A stretch of DNA of 64,000 bases from Henckelia pumila (Eukaryota; Streptophyta; Magnoliopsida; Lamiales; Gesneriaceae): positions 143,909,402 through 143,973,401 of the forward strand of contig NC_133122.1 of NCBI RefSeq assembly GCF_033568475.1. Reading direction: 5' to 3'. The notes under the pieces were generated by a model. The model ran no database searches, was not told the origin of the DNA, and saw only the letters and a list, made by a program, of their open reading frames with translations. Below are positions 23,068-35,418 of the stretch, one piece after another (the stretch's first letter is position 1; each line of letters begins with the position of its first letter). A program made the translations under genes and the position numbers.

Positions 23068-25527
23068 AAAAATAATACCAAATACCCTCGTGAAATTATT
23101 AGAGCTAATAACACCCTGTGTAATGGATTTGAGCAAATGAACCCCTGTATTATATTTATTTTAGATCACTCTCCTCAAAATATATTTTTTTGTCTAAAAT
23201 ATATATTAAAAGACAAAAAAAATACATCTATTTAAAAATAATACTCTATCATTTTGTCAATTGATATATTATATATTTCGATCCATCAAATTTGTTGTGC
23301 AAATATTTATTTATTTTTTTATCACTTAAAATCGTACAAATCTCAACCGATTGAATTGAATTCTTATATAATGATTGTATTATATTATCTTATATTGGCT
23401 ACATGAAAAAAAATGTGATTATTTTTTAAAATAAACTAAAATTATATATATAAAAAATTTCTTCAAATTATTTTGCACCAATTTTCTTAAAATTTAAATG
23501 TCATGCAGTTAATCTTAACAAATAATTTGAGCACATGATAATTCACAATGAAAACTTTTTCTTTTTATTTATTTTCACAGGTAAAATAGATTAAATATAT
23601 TTTTAGTGAGAAATATTATCAAACATTTATTTTTTGTGTTATTATTTTTAAATTATCTAAAAATTATGTTTCGACAAAATATTATTTTTTCGGTAAAATT
23701 TTTTTATATATCATTTTAGTTATTTTTAAAATAATCACATTTTTTTCATGTAGCTATTTGACCGCTTAATTCGGTATCAACTAACAAGTGCACTAGGTCA
23801 AATAATAGTAAAGTGGACAAAGAGTCCAAGTATCGATCCCACAGAGACTGTTATCAATTCTCAAGATTCGATTATTTTACTTAATCTAGACAAAATAATA
23901 AAACGAGTGCTAAGAATTAATTCAAATTTTAATTACTGAAGTAAAATAAGAATTAAAATAGAAGAAAAATAAATTAAATTAAATAGAGACAACCAAGACA
24001 CACGCAGGTACCGAGCAATTCATGCAAACAAGTGACAAATCTCGGATCCAGATTTAATCTTAAATCACGGCGAATTCTCCTAATTTATTTAGCAGTCTAT
24101 TTCTAGAACAGTTAAACCTATTCAAATATTGACGGATCAATATTTCATAATTCAAATCAAATTCAAATGCATTTGGAATTTTGAGAATTCAGTTTTCACC
24201 TAAAGCCGCGTACTGAAACCGAATACTATTTCTAGTCGGTTTAACCATATGTCAATTATTGGAGTAATCAAAATCAATTCCTAACCTTTTGACTCGGAAT
24301 TAATTAACAAGCAAGTAAATAATTGACGGAGTTATTCACAAAAAAGAATTTAAATTCAATAATCAATAATTTGAAGAAAGATCTAAAAATCCTAAAACAA
24401 AATCCACAGTTTAACAAAAATTTATTCGGCTCAATCTCGCCGTCTTGGTTGAAGAAAAACTACTCAATAATTGAAAACAATATTCAAACAAAATAAAGAA
24501 GAAGAAAGAAGAAACTAAGATGGAGCGTTCTTCAAATCTTCAATCTCCGCCCTGGCCGCCTCGATCTATGCGTGCGTCTTCGAACCCCCTTAATCACATT
24601 CTGAACTCTCTTATTTATATGTCTTTGAAAGCCCATAAAATAAAACCCGGCAAGTTAGGAATTTTAATTTCCGAAACTTTTATTTTTCTGATTCTGCGTC
24701 ATGCACGGACCCTGGATAAGGGTCCATGCCCACATCCGGGTGCCCACTGCCTCAAATTATTTTTTTCCTCGCGACATGTCCGGACCCCGTGCCACCTCCG
24801 TGCATGGGTCCGTGCATATATATGTGTCAGCGCGCAGTTTTCTTGAAAATATCATATCTTGATTTCTAGCCGTCGGATCAAGCCGAAATTTGGACAGTAG
24901 CTTTAAAACATCTTGAATTGATTTTGAACGGTGGAGATCGGATTTAGATCTCTCTATCATTAAAAATGAATTTTTAACCATAGCTTCTCCGTAATTCATG
25001 CTTGTGGCTCTTCTCTTGCTCCAAAAATCATGATTTCTTCAATATTTCTAAAAAAATCAACCAAGAGAGTGAAATGCACACTTATACAATAAATAATGAA
25101 TAAAAATTATAAAAAAAATATGAATGCATGCAAAATAAACATAAAAATAACACAAAATAATTCACACAAAATGCACTTATCACTAATATAATATAATATA
25201 ATAATAATAATATAAAACTTCAATTAAATATATTGATATTTAATTTGTACGATTTTATGTGATAAATAAATAAATCCTTGCACAACAAATTTAATGGATC
25301 AAAATATATAATATATCAATTGAAAAAATGATAGAGTATTATTTTTAAATTGAGGTATTTTTTGTTTATTAATATATATTTTAAACAAATATATATATAT
25401 ATATATATTGGGAAGAGTGAACTAAAAAACCTATAACACAAAGGTTCATTTGCTTAAATCCATTATACAGGGGTTATTAGCACCTCTTCGATAATTTCAC
25501 GGGGATATTTGATGTTATTTTCTCGAA
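23068..25527. mobile_element. Long-inverted-repeat DNA element split by a solo LTR
   Basis: The left arm (about 23068-23457) reappears reversed in two pieces: 23693-23758 and 25183-25527. Shared landmarks include AATGATAGAGTATTATTTTTA, ATCAATTGA, GCACAACAAATTT, ACAGGGGTTCATTTG-like and TTCACG(A)GGG blocks. Arms of about 400 bp surround a loop of about 235 bp. After removing the LTR the element is about 1 kb and encodes nothing. The superfamily is uncertain. Confidence 0.75.
23759..25182 (-). mobile_element. Solo LTR (1424 bp) with 5-bp target duplication
   Basis: In the minus orientation it starts TGATAAGTGCATTTTGTG and ends AATTAAGCGGTCA, the TG...CA form of an LTR. The flanks are CTATT (23754-23758) and CTAAT (25183-25187), a target repeat with one mismatch. 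The left arm of the host TIR element shows the uninterrupted site (GTAGCCAATATAAG in reverse). No internal retrotransposon sequence is present, so it probably arose by LTR-LTR recombination. Reading frames inside it are not genes. Confidence 0.85.
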
Positions 25528-27376
25528 AATTGTGCAGGATTAAAGTATTGTTTGTAAAAGATTATTTCAAATACTTCTCAATTTTAACATATAATTTCCA
25601 AACATTTGATTGGCAAAAAGTTTGAAATAACTTAAAATAAAATGTTATAAACACTACTTTAAGTGAAGTGAGTCGAGTGTTTTAACCTAAGGTAGAATGC
25701 ATGTTTTTACCCTAAATTATTTTAAGGAAAAAAATGTGAGTCAAATATTAGAATACTCATTTGTCGTATTAATAACGGTCATGAATCTTTTTACGACTTT
25801 TCCACAGACACGGCATTTCGATTTTCGCCGCATATACGGGATGATTTTTGTCGACACTTTAAAATTTTTGTTTATTTATTTATTAGTTTTGTAATGACAA
25901 TTTAATTATTCCATTAATCACCACTCTTCATATGTGTGTTTGACTCGTTGAATGAGATTAAAAAAAAACGAAAAAAAGAAAAGAAAAGAAAAGAATGCAT
26001 TGTATAGAGATAATAAATTTGTAGAACTTGAGCAAAATATTTGATGAAATAAAGATATATAACTAACTTACTTGTTCTATGCACCAAACAATACTCAAGT
26101 ATATATATATTAAAAAATGATATATGATCGAAATAGTTTAAATTGAGTTAAGTATACTTAAGTCTGAATTTTCAAAAAAATTATGTACAAATTTTGATAT
26201 TTTCTCTCTCAAATGAAATGGTAGTTTTTTTACTCATCTAATTAATATGATTTTTGTTTTATGGCGTGGAATCTACAACTAAATTTTGATGTGCAATATA
26301 AACCTCAAGTTAATGCAATAGTATACAACAACTCTAAAAAAATAGTATACAACAATATTTGATTACATACAGGGACGAAACTAGGATTTTTATGTGAGGG
26401 GGGCGAATTTAGTATTATATAATTATTGCTTATTAAAAAATTTAAAATATATATAATACATAATAATATAAATAAATAATTTTTTACTCGTATCATTGAG
26501 AAAAAGTTAAATTTTGCCAAAAAAAAAACTGAATTTTTTATAATGAAATTTAAAATAAAAAATTAAACATATGGTTTCATATTAAATTATGTAAAAGTTA
26601 AAAACAACTATTTTAAAGTTTTTCAATATTAGCTTAAAAAAAAAGTTTTTCAATATTTAAAATATAAAAATTAAAATTTTAATCACTGCAAAAAAAATAT
26701 TTAACATATAGATTAAAAATTTAAATAATATATAATTTTTTTTTATTTACATGTTGTCATGTATATTATATTTGATAAATTATTATACTCGATTTTTTTA
26801 TATAATTTCAAACTAAGTAGTGATTAAATTTATTATGAAATTTTGAACAAAATATGCATAAGTGTAATATCAATAAATAGATGTTAAAACATAAATCTTC
26901 TAATTCATTTAATAAACTCATGTTTAATTACAATTTTAACACCTAAAAATCCACGCTCTATGAAAACTGAAATAATTAAATTAATATAATTAAAATATCC
27001 ACGACATACTAACACATTATTTTTCAGTTTTTTAGAATAGTAATTATAATTTTAGTGGCTTGATACATTCAAAATTTGATGATTGTACAAAAAGTCAAAT
27101 TAAAAAATATAAATGTTTATTTATATGTAATTGTTTTTTATTTGTTAAATCATCGAATACATTTAATTTGTTTCAATATTTTTGCAATTAAATGTAATTC
27201 ATATTATGTGAATTTTTGTATCAAAGTTTGTTTTAGCGGCATTAATGAAAAATATACATTTATCTAACAAATATAAAAAAATCTCATTTTTAATTGTTGT
27301 TTATTTAATTATATCATGATATATATATACAAAAAAAATTTAAAAAATTTGAGATAATTAGGTGCTTTATGAATCA

Positions 27377-27413
<37 letters not shown>

Positions 27414-30400
27414 AAATAAAATATTATCCTTGTAGCATTACTTCAAAGGTCCATCTACAAAACAAATAAATATTTGTCAATATATGTAAGATCCATAAAT
27501 TTGTTAACAGGCCACATATATATTATTGAATATTCACTCTTAACGAGTTTAATTTGAAATTTATCATACATATATTTGTTACAAATTAAACATTCAAGTG
27601 CATGTGGCGGTCAAGTTCAACAATTTCAATTGGTCAATAATATTTTTGCAGTCAATAAATGTAAATTAATAATTCATAATGCTTGCATTAATATCGGAGA
27701 GATGGAATTGCAGTCAGAATAATGTTAAAAGGCATACATAGGTAGTATTCCATATTACTTTTAGGAAGTATTTTTTAGTTTTTCTATAATATATTATATA
27801 TTTACATTAATTATATTATATTATGGGATTATACTATTAGATAGTGACATTTTCACAAATAAATTTTTTGGATTGATCTTTTTGTGATATAAAAATTGAT
27901 GTATAAATATTGATGTACATATGGTATAATTATTGGGAGTTGAAACTTTGCAATTTTGACTTCATTGGCGCAGCCTTCCATTTTGGGGCATTGATTGCAT
28001 GCTAATTTATTGTAATTAATTTTTTTTTTCCGGAGCAGCAGCCTTCCATTTTGTGCATTAATTGCAAATTAATTATCGTATACCTAATTATTTAAGTTCT
28101 TCTAAACCAAATAATTCAATTCAAAGATCTTAAAAGGGGAAGTTCTTAGCTCTGCCTAAATGATCAATCTCAACCGTTGATTTGTCCTTGGTAAGGATTT
28201 GTTAAAGAATTGTTGTCACGACTCACGTGACGTGATCATCATTATCATTATTATTTTTTAAAAATACGTGATCATTATATTTTACTAGTATATATATATA
28301 CTAATAATTACATACACGACCGACAAATAACATTGGAAATACAAAAAATTAGTGACATGACGTGCATGATAACTAATAAAATACACTATGTATTGCTTCC
28401 GATCTTGTCAATATTTTTGAAACGAGTTTGTCGCACATAATTTGTATATTGCGATTATATAGTTAACGTTATTCGATTTATATATAATAAGAGTAGCAGC
28501 TGCGGCCTGTGCCATCTTCATTTTTAAAATAATAAATAAAAAATGCATTATATATTTTCAACATTGTTAAAAAAAATTGAATCTATATATTAATAATATT
28601 ATCCACAAATAATGGATAGAGGGAAGGTCGATCTATAATTTGCAAGTGGCTTCACTTTTGATATTGCAAGCTCTCTTTAATATTGGTCTGAATATAGTTA
28701 AATAATACCATCAATTATTTGATATTGCAGAATTTGAATGTCACGCATCAAGAAAAGGTCTCCTTCAAATATTTCCTCATATTTTTCTGGAGAAATTATA
28801 AACAATTCACGCATGCATGTATATTCAGTTTAGACTTGATTGTGGTTCCTTCAAAATTAGTTTTAAGTTTTAAATTAAGTCCCAAGGTATTTATAAACAA
28901 TATAATTTACATATTTTGTACTAATTGATCTATATAGATTATATTCAATAATCTCTAGTAATAGTACGGTTGATACTGTTTATCTCAAGATTAGTTCATC
29001 ATGACGTGAAGCAGTTCAAAAGATCAACTTTTTGAGATTTTACCATCTATTATTTTTATTATCATTAAATTTTAAATAAATGCATTTTAATTTAAATAAG
29101 TTCGAATTGTAACTGATGATAATAAAAATTGTACGTATTCGAGATCAGTTTAAACGATCCTCACCACTGATCAAGCGTTCAATATCTACTCCATCGAGCA
29201 ACTCGAACACCCTCTTTGAGAAATTTAATTCTTTTCAAGTTAATTAACTTGAACTCAGATTGAAAGTGTTCTAATTGAACTCAAGCCTTACATAGGAACA
29301 TTTAATATTTATATTATAATTAACAAGGTACAAAATAAACACTTAACCCAAATCAAATATTTGGGTTGTCCCCTTGCCTCCTTGGTTTGCAGGCCCAACT
29401 CATTAAACCTTTATGATGTTTAGATTTAGAGGGAACGATTTCTTGCGACAATAGTGACCAACTTATATATATTTCTTATATTATATTTATTTTATCGTTA
29501 TGGTTTGGATGATTAATTTTAAGTTTTTATTTTTATAGTGAATTAGTGTGAATGATATTGTAATTTTGAAAAAAATTAGCAATGGACACCTGATGGAATT
29601 CGATTGAAGATTATATATTTTTGATCGTGGATTAAATTTAAAATGATTATAATTAGTGTAATAAAATAAATTAAAATACTTGCGCAATCTATGTAATTTT
29701 TAAACTCATACAAAGCGTAAACTTAATTTTAGGAGTGTGGTTATATATGTTTATTTGAGCTAAAATATGTAATAAATAAATTACCGATATAATTGAAGTG
29801 TGTACAAAACTCACTAATAATAATATAATACTTAATTAGTGTGAATGATATTGTAATTAAAATAGCAATGGAAACCTGATGGAATTCGATCGAAGATTAT
29901 ATTTTTTTGATCGTGGATTAAAATTTTAAAATTATTATAATTAGTGTAATAAAATAAATTATAATACTTGTGCACGTTATGTAATTTTTAAACTTATTAC
30001 AAAACGTAAACCTAATTTTAGGATTGTGGTTATGTTTATTTGAGCTAAAATATGTAATAAATAAATTACCGATATAATTGAACTGTGTACAAAACGCACT
30101 AATAATATAATACGACCCCGTATGAGAGAATAAATTATATTACATTTGCATGCATGACATATATGTGCTTTGGTATCCTTGTTGGTGTTTGTTTTCTGAG
30201 TAAGATGCTCTCAATTAAGTCTTTAACAACTCTTATATATTTCTCTTTTTGCACGTATTTGTCAATTCTCATCTCGATATCTATCACATGCATAGCTAAA
30301 TAGCTATAGGTCCTAGCCAAGTAGCCAATGTGATGTGAACTTAACCGAGGACGTCGCAACGGCGGTTGTGAGAAGTCGACCGGAAGTTATAAGGCGAATA

Positions 30401-31190
30401 TGTTATTGCTAACTCGAGTAGGTGAGTGCAAGCTAGCCTATACTAATTAGCTAACTAATGTATGATATTTGGTAAGTGGCATCAAAAGCAAAAACATGTC
30501 ATCATAACTTATGGTGTATTATCATAAACTGATCCTTTCAATATAAGAAATATGTCGATTCGATTTAAGGAGATTGCGAACAAAAAAATAAAACAAAAAA
30601 CATGTATTTAAAAATTCAATTAATTGACCTTTTGTGCTCAAAGGTGAGTGATTAATTGTAAGTGAAACATGTCACTTACAATTTGTTTGCTATGTATTTG
30701 GTCGAATTATATATCCTTTATGAATATGACATGTCTATATTTATTATATGTCTTGGCATATCAATTAATCTCTCTTGTCAAATATTATATATGTAAATCG
30801 GGTTTAATTTAGCCTCTTGACCCACCTCGATCTTCCAACTAATTTTTTTAAATTTAGTATTTATTTTATAATATAAATAAATAATTAGCTAGCAGGGGAT
30901 AAGACCGAGTAAATTTCATTTTAATTTAAAAATAATGACATCATCCATGACGTATTATGAAACCAATAAACAAACCATGCTGTACGTTGTCTGAGATCAG
31001 GTGTTTCAACTTTCAAATGTGACACCTCGGCTACCAAATAATCAGAAATATTAAATTACCAAATGTCAGGTGTTAACGAATGTAAGAGTTAGTTGAAAGG
31101 AAACTCTGTATATGTAAAATATATATATTTCTATATAAAATATAATAATCATAAGGCTAAATTATGATATAATTCTATAATTTTTTTTAT
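25528..31190. other. Long AT-rich intergenic region
   Basis: No gene is supported over 5.6 kb. Contents: a diverged copy of the 22-kb repeat family (about 25520-25640), a possible transposon terminus CAGGGACGAAACTAGGATT near 26370, TA microsatellites near 27382, a repeated GCAGCCTTCCATTTTG motif (27971, 28040), and the tandem duplication annotated at 29541. Confidence 0.45.
29541..30113. repeat. Two-copy tandem repeat, about 285 bp each
   Basis: Copies at about 29541-29833 and 29834-30113 share AATTAGTGTGAATGATATTG, CCTGATGGAATTCGAT, TTTGATCGTGGATTAAA and AATAAATTACCGATATAATTG with scattered differences and small indels. It is non-coding. Confidence 0.85.
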
Positions 31191-31291
31191 ACAAAAAATA
31201 CTTGGGCAACTTGTAGATAACTCCCTAAATCAAACATAACTTTCAATTTACTCCCTATATTTGTCTTTTCGAAAATGCCCTTGTCGTTATT

Positions 31292-32683
31292 TTAATCATT
31301 ATTATTTTTTGAATTATCAAATGTGGAATTGGATTCAAAATCTGATTCACTTGATTCATCAAGATAATAAATATTTTCATCGTCGGATGAAAATTCAATT
31401 ATTTCTACGGGATAGAATCCAATAGTATATATTTCTTCAAGAAGTTTAATTTTATTTTTCTTTTCGTTTCGTTTTGGACATTCATTCGCATAATGTCCTT
31501 CTTCGTTGCACAACCAACATGTGCAATTCTTTCATTTACCCTTTGGACAAGGTGGTTTTTTGTTATCAAATTTTTTATAAAATTTTCTTTTATAAGGTTT
31601 TCTGAAGAAATTCTTTTTAAATTTCTTTTTCTTATATGGAATAAATTTCTTATTAAAAGATTTATAAGGTTTATTAAATTTATTCTGTTTTTGTCGTTTT
31701 AAATATTTGTGTGACATGTTTGTTTTGCAACCGTATTCTTTTACTGTGAATTCCATTTTGTCACAACAAAGTTTATTGTTTTGTTTGTAGGATTTAGAGA
31801 TTCTTTTATTTAGTGTTACTTCATGACATTTCTTTGTTATTATGTCTTTGATGAATTTAATAGCTCCTCCTAAAGTTTTAGCATAAGGACTAGTTAAGAA
31901 TTCATCTTTACTGTGTATAGGTATATTAAGTATCTTATTAAAGATACTTAGTTTATAATGTTTCTTTTTATCAGCATCTATTAATTGATAATAGTTTGTT
32001 TCATAATCACAAATAAATTCTTCTAAGTAACATAAATTGCATAATTTAATATTATCTAATATAAAGATTGCTCTATTTTGTTCTATATTCTTAGCTACCA
32101 AATTAGCATCATTATTAGAAACTCCTAAAAATTCTTGGTACAAGGCATCAACAAATAGTTCGAAATATCGATGTCCTGTCATTCCTTGTGGTAGATTAGT
32201 AATTACTAGGTTTTCAGCCCAAGTTCTTACTGCTCCTACCAGTGTCATTTTTATCATCCCATGAGTTAAAACTTGAATATTCTCACTTTTGTCTAATAAT
32301 GGTGTTAATTGAATTTGTACTGATAGTTCATTTGCCCAATGATCTATCTTTAATTTTCTTTCTTTGGCTGTTGAACAACCTAAATCTAAAATATTCTGTT
32401 TCACAAATCCTGATGTTTTTTATTCTCTAAGAATATATCTAACATCTTTATAAGATCCAGAGTATTGGTCTCTGTTATATTTAAATTCTTCATCATCTCT
32501 TCCACCACTACCTTCTACATTCGTTCGTAGATTTAATTGTGGTCTAGAATCATCTTCAGATTCTGATTCTGAAATATCCATATCTCTGTATTGTTCTGAG
32601 TCCTGATGTGAATGATATAATTCTTTTGTATTTACTCCTATTTGTTCAAAATCAGATTAGTCGGTTTCACTAAACATCTCCAT
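31292..32683 (-). pseudogene. Pararetroviral coat protein, broken by three in-frame stops
   Basis: This is the viral capsid gene, about 463 codons in one uninterrupted frame register. An acidic Ser/Glu/Asp-rich N-terminus is followed by the core and a very Lys-rich stretch. It then reaches a zinc knuckle (C-x2-C-x4-H-x4-C, residues around CNEEGHYANEC) and an acidic C-terminus. The frame is interrupted only by nonsense codons: codon 9 (32657-32659), one just upstream of 32404, and a TGA at about 31530, immediately before the zinc knuckle. The start ATG overlaps the end of the preceding ORF (stop at 32670), the tight packing expected of a viral polycistronic RNA. Confidence 0.82.
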
Positions 32684-32963
32684 ACTTATGTTTGCCATAA
32701 CTAAGAGGATTTCTATACCATGATTCAATTTTGAATGGTGGTTCTTCTTTCATTTTTCTTTTTCCTTTATCTATTGAAAGAACTTCCTTAAGATAGTTTA
32801 ATATTTCATTACTATGTCTTTCTTGTTCAATTATTAATCTAGTCGTTGCTAAATCAATATATACTTTGAAATTCTTCTCTAATTCTTGTATTGATAGATT
32901 GATCTTATTAATATTATTTTCTAAATCTCTTAGATCTTTTTCTAATTTTATTAAGGACGTCAT
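32670..32963 (-). CDS. Pararetroviral coiled-coil ORF, virion-associated-protein-like
   Basis: This is an intact 97-codon frame between the movement protein and coat protein. The first two thirds is a heptad-like coiled coil (Leu/Ile/Asn-rich) and a basic cluster KGKRKMKEE follows. In caulimoviruses the small ORF just before the coat protein encodes the coiled-coil, nucleic-acid-binding virion-associated protein; position and composition fit, but sequence identity was not established. Its ATG overlaps the movement-protein stop (ATGA), and its stop overlaps the coat-protein start. Confidence 0.6.
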   Translation of the reverse strand: MTSLIKLEKDLRDLENNINKINLSIQELEKNFKVYIDLATTRLIIEQERHSNEILNYLKEVLSIDKGKRKMKEEPPFKIESWYRNPLSYGKHKYGDV

Positions 32964-33910
32964 TGCGATGAGGTTGACTCATTAACAATAGCTTGTTTAA
33001 TTTTAAGAATATTTTGATTCATGGTTCCAATCTTATCAAGAATATCTTCATCATTTTTAGCAAATGATAATGATCTTCTTGGTACAGACCGTTTTGTGAT
33101 TTGGAGGTCATCTGAACTTCATCTTTTATAGGGATTTATTTCTTCAATAAATGTTTTTCGAGGGTGTTCAATTTTTGTAATATTTTCAAACATTCTTTCA
33201 ACAGAAATAGTTGGTTTTGTTGAAATTATTCCTGTTTGAGAATTATTACTTATTGCTAAACCGACAACATAGTTTATATTGATCGGATGGTTTCCTGTTA
33301 ACATAAGATTATTTCTATAAAAGTAATAATCTAATGTTAAAACGTCATTTATGTTTTTATCAAAAAGATATATATTGTATTGTGGATAAATACAAAATTT
33401 CATCTTTTTGTAACATAAATTTCCTTCAATTTTTCCAAGGATAGAATCCTCGAAATTACGTATTCTTTTGTCACGAACTGTTATTTCAATTGGTGTATCT
33501 ATTCCTTCTCGGTAGTGAGCTGATATTATTATTTCAATTCATCCGATATGAACATATTTCAGTTCAGATCGTTCTTTTTCACTGGCTTTTGCCATGATGG
33601 TATTAATATCTTGAGTTGTTAATAAGTTCAGAGTATTAGACCTTGATTCGTTATTTATTTTACAAGATCGTTCTTTTGTACGAATCGAATAATAAATTAA
33701 ATTTTTTCTGGGATTAATAAAATTTGAAATCTTACTTAGTATTCCTGGTTGGTCTATTAGATTTATTTTTGAATTAGAAAACCCTGTTTTCTGTATTTCA
33801 GCAAACTTATTTTGATTGAATATAATATTCAAATTATACTCTTGGTTTTCTTCAGATTCTTCAGATTCATCGACCAAGTTGTTTTGATTTGGAATTGTTA
33901 CTTCTGTCAT
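32960..33910 (-). pseudogene. Pararetroviral movement protein, broken by two stops
   Basis: The frame has 316 codons, the size of the caulimovirid 30K-superfamily movement protein that modifies plasmodesmata. Register is kept throughout, with TGA codons at about 33536-33538 and 33119-33121 as the only breaks. Family-like features are a KYVHIG segment just before the first stop, a REGIDTPI segment after it, and GNLCYKK with a hydrophobic Tyr-rich core. The gene begins 2 nt after the stop of a small upstream ORF. Confidence 0.75.
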
Positions 33911-33911
33911 T

Positions 33912-34408
33912 TTAACAGATGATAGAACTTCTTAATTTTCTTAAGGCTATTAAAAGCCTTTTTGTTGAATCTATCTGTTCTAATAAATTCTGAAAATCTT
34001 CGAAACTATCAATTGAAGATTGACAATTTTTAAGATGTTTCAAATTGTTTTCACAATTTTCTATATCAAAATTTATATTTTGAGAATATAAATTAAAGAT
34101 ATTTATTTTTGTATTTTCATACATTTTCCATTGTTACTTTTATTATTTTGTTTTTGTTGATCGGATTTTGATAACAAAGTTTGTTCTTATTCATAACATA
34201 TTGTTATGTCTTCAATTTCATCGTTTTCAAAAATTTGAATTATCATTTTCCAGTTGCTTGAAAAATGTTCTTTTTTATGATTTTTGAAATAAAAGGTTTG
34301 GAGATTTTTTATTTTATTCCATAATTGATCTATTTGACGTAAATATTTTAATAAGATTATTTTATCAAATAAATTTTTAATCTCAATATCTAAAGTTAAT
34401 CTAGGCAT
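33912..34408 (-). CDS. Two small pararetroviral leader ORFs
   Basis: Frames 34408-34187 (73 aa) and 34124-33912 (70 aa) lie between the primer-binding site and the movement protein. Caulimoviruses carry a small ORF VII-like gene here. Both are hydrophilic and rich in Ile, Leu, Asn and Lys. I recognise no domain, and their coding status is inferred from position and tight spacing. Confidence 0.4.
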
Positions 34409-34428
34409 TAATAATCTGCTTTATTTAA

Positions 34429-34440
34429 GCTCTGATACCA
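34429..34440 (-). promoter_or_regulatory. Pararetroviral tRNA-Met primer-binding site
   Basis: TGGTATCAGAGC on the minus strand is the complement of the initiator-Met tRNA 3' end. It is the minus-strand DNA priming site and conventional map origin of caulimovirids. Confidence 0.9.
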
Positions 34441-35418
34441 GGTTGCGGAATTCTTCAAATTCTTATGAATTTTCTTATTCATGGATTTACAGATCTGATT
34501 CATGGATTTACAGATCTGATTCATTTATAACAGATAAATATTTTCATATTAGTTTGGTTCCATTCATGGATTATTAATACAAATTTTAGTTGATAAATTG
34601 ATTCAAATATGGTTAAATCAGAAGTATTTAAACGATATTCACGAAATGTATCATATTCATGATCATTTTCTATTTCGAACCAGTTTTTTATTATTAATCT
34701 TTCATTTCTTATAAAGGATGATGACATGATTAATGTATTTTGACTATTTCTTTGAATTAAGGGCTGCATGAGGTTTAGGAAGGTTACCTTGTTTGAATGA
34801 ATCTTGGTTTTGAGTAGAGGCCAAATTCTTGCTTTCCCTTAACGATCACTTGATCAACTGGTACTTGCTCTATGGATCTCCAGGTTTACTCTTAACCATG
34901 AATATTCAATGATTGGTTTCCAACCTTATCCTCTTTACGCCCTGTTTGTTTAGTTATTAGCCATAAGGCTTATTTTGTTTCTGATTTTATGTTTCTTAGT
35001 TTCTGATAGTTTTCATACGTCTTGTATGAACCAGATTGTAAGAAACTTTAAGAAGAGAGAGATACTCAAACTTCACTTCTTCTTTTACAGCACAAAACAT
35101 CTCTTTTTATAGGCGTGGAGAAACGCATACATAATTAAAAATAAAAGAAAAGAGGGGGACCACCCGACACTACATAATGGAAACAACTCATTTTACATCT
35201 GAGTGGATGCCTTTAACATGTGGTGTGGTCCACGATTTCATTTGTTTTTACATTGTGTCACTTTCTGAATCACTGGTGCATTCGGACCATTTCTTTATTG
35301 GTTTGTCTTCTTTGACAGCTGGTTTGTCCTCTTTGACATCTGCTTCTTCTGTCTGAATGGGTTGGCAATGTCCACATTTGTGAGTGGAAATTATTGTTCT
35401 TAATCTTTGACATAACAT
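34441..35418 (-). promoter_or_regulatory. Pararetroviral intergenic region with 35S-like promoter
   Basis: This region lies between the transactivator and the primer site. On the minus strand TATAAAAAG (complement of 35103-35111) is a good TATA box. It stands about 660 nt before the primer site, fitting the long leader of a pregenomic RNA. The sequence is less AT-rich than the rest of the virus. A 23-nt direct repeat (ATTCATGGATTTACAGATCTG) at about 34477-34520 is visible. Confidence 0.65.

Noticed and set aside
24520-24846. 108-codon frame in the solo LTR
   Set aside because: It lies inside LTR sequence, has no known domain, and LTRs of this kind are non-coding.
30135-30359. 74-codon minus-strand frame
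   Set aside because: The composition is somewhat protein-like, but there is no recognisable family, no splice partner and no coding context.
31493-31702. Plus-strand Phe-rich frame
   Set aside because: It is antisense to the Lys-rich viral coat region; Phe codons (TTT/TTC) mirror Lys codons.
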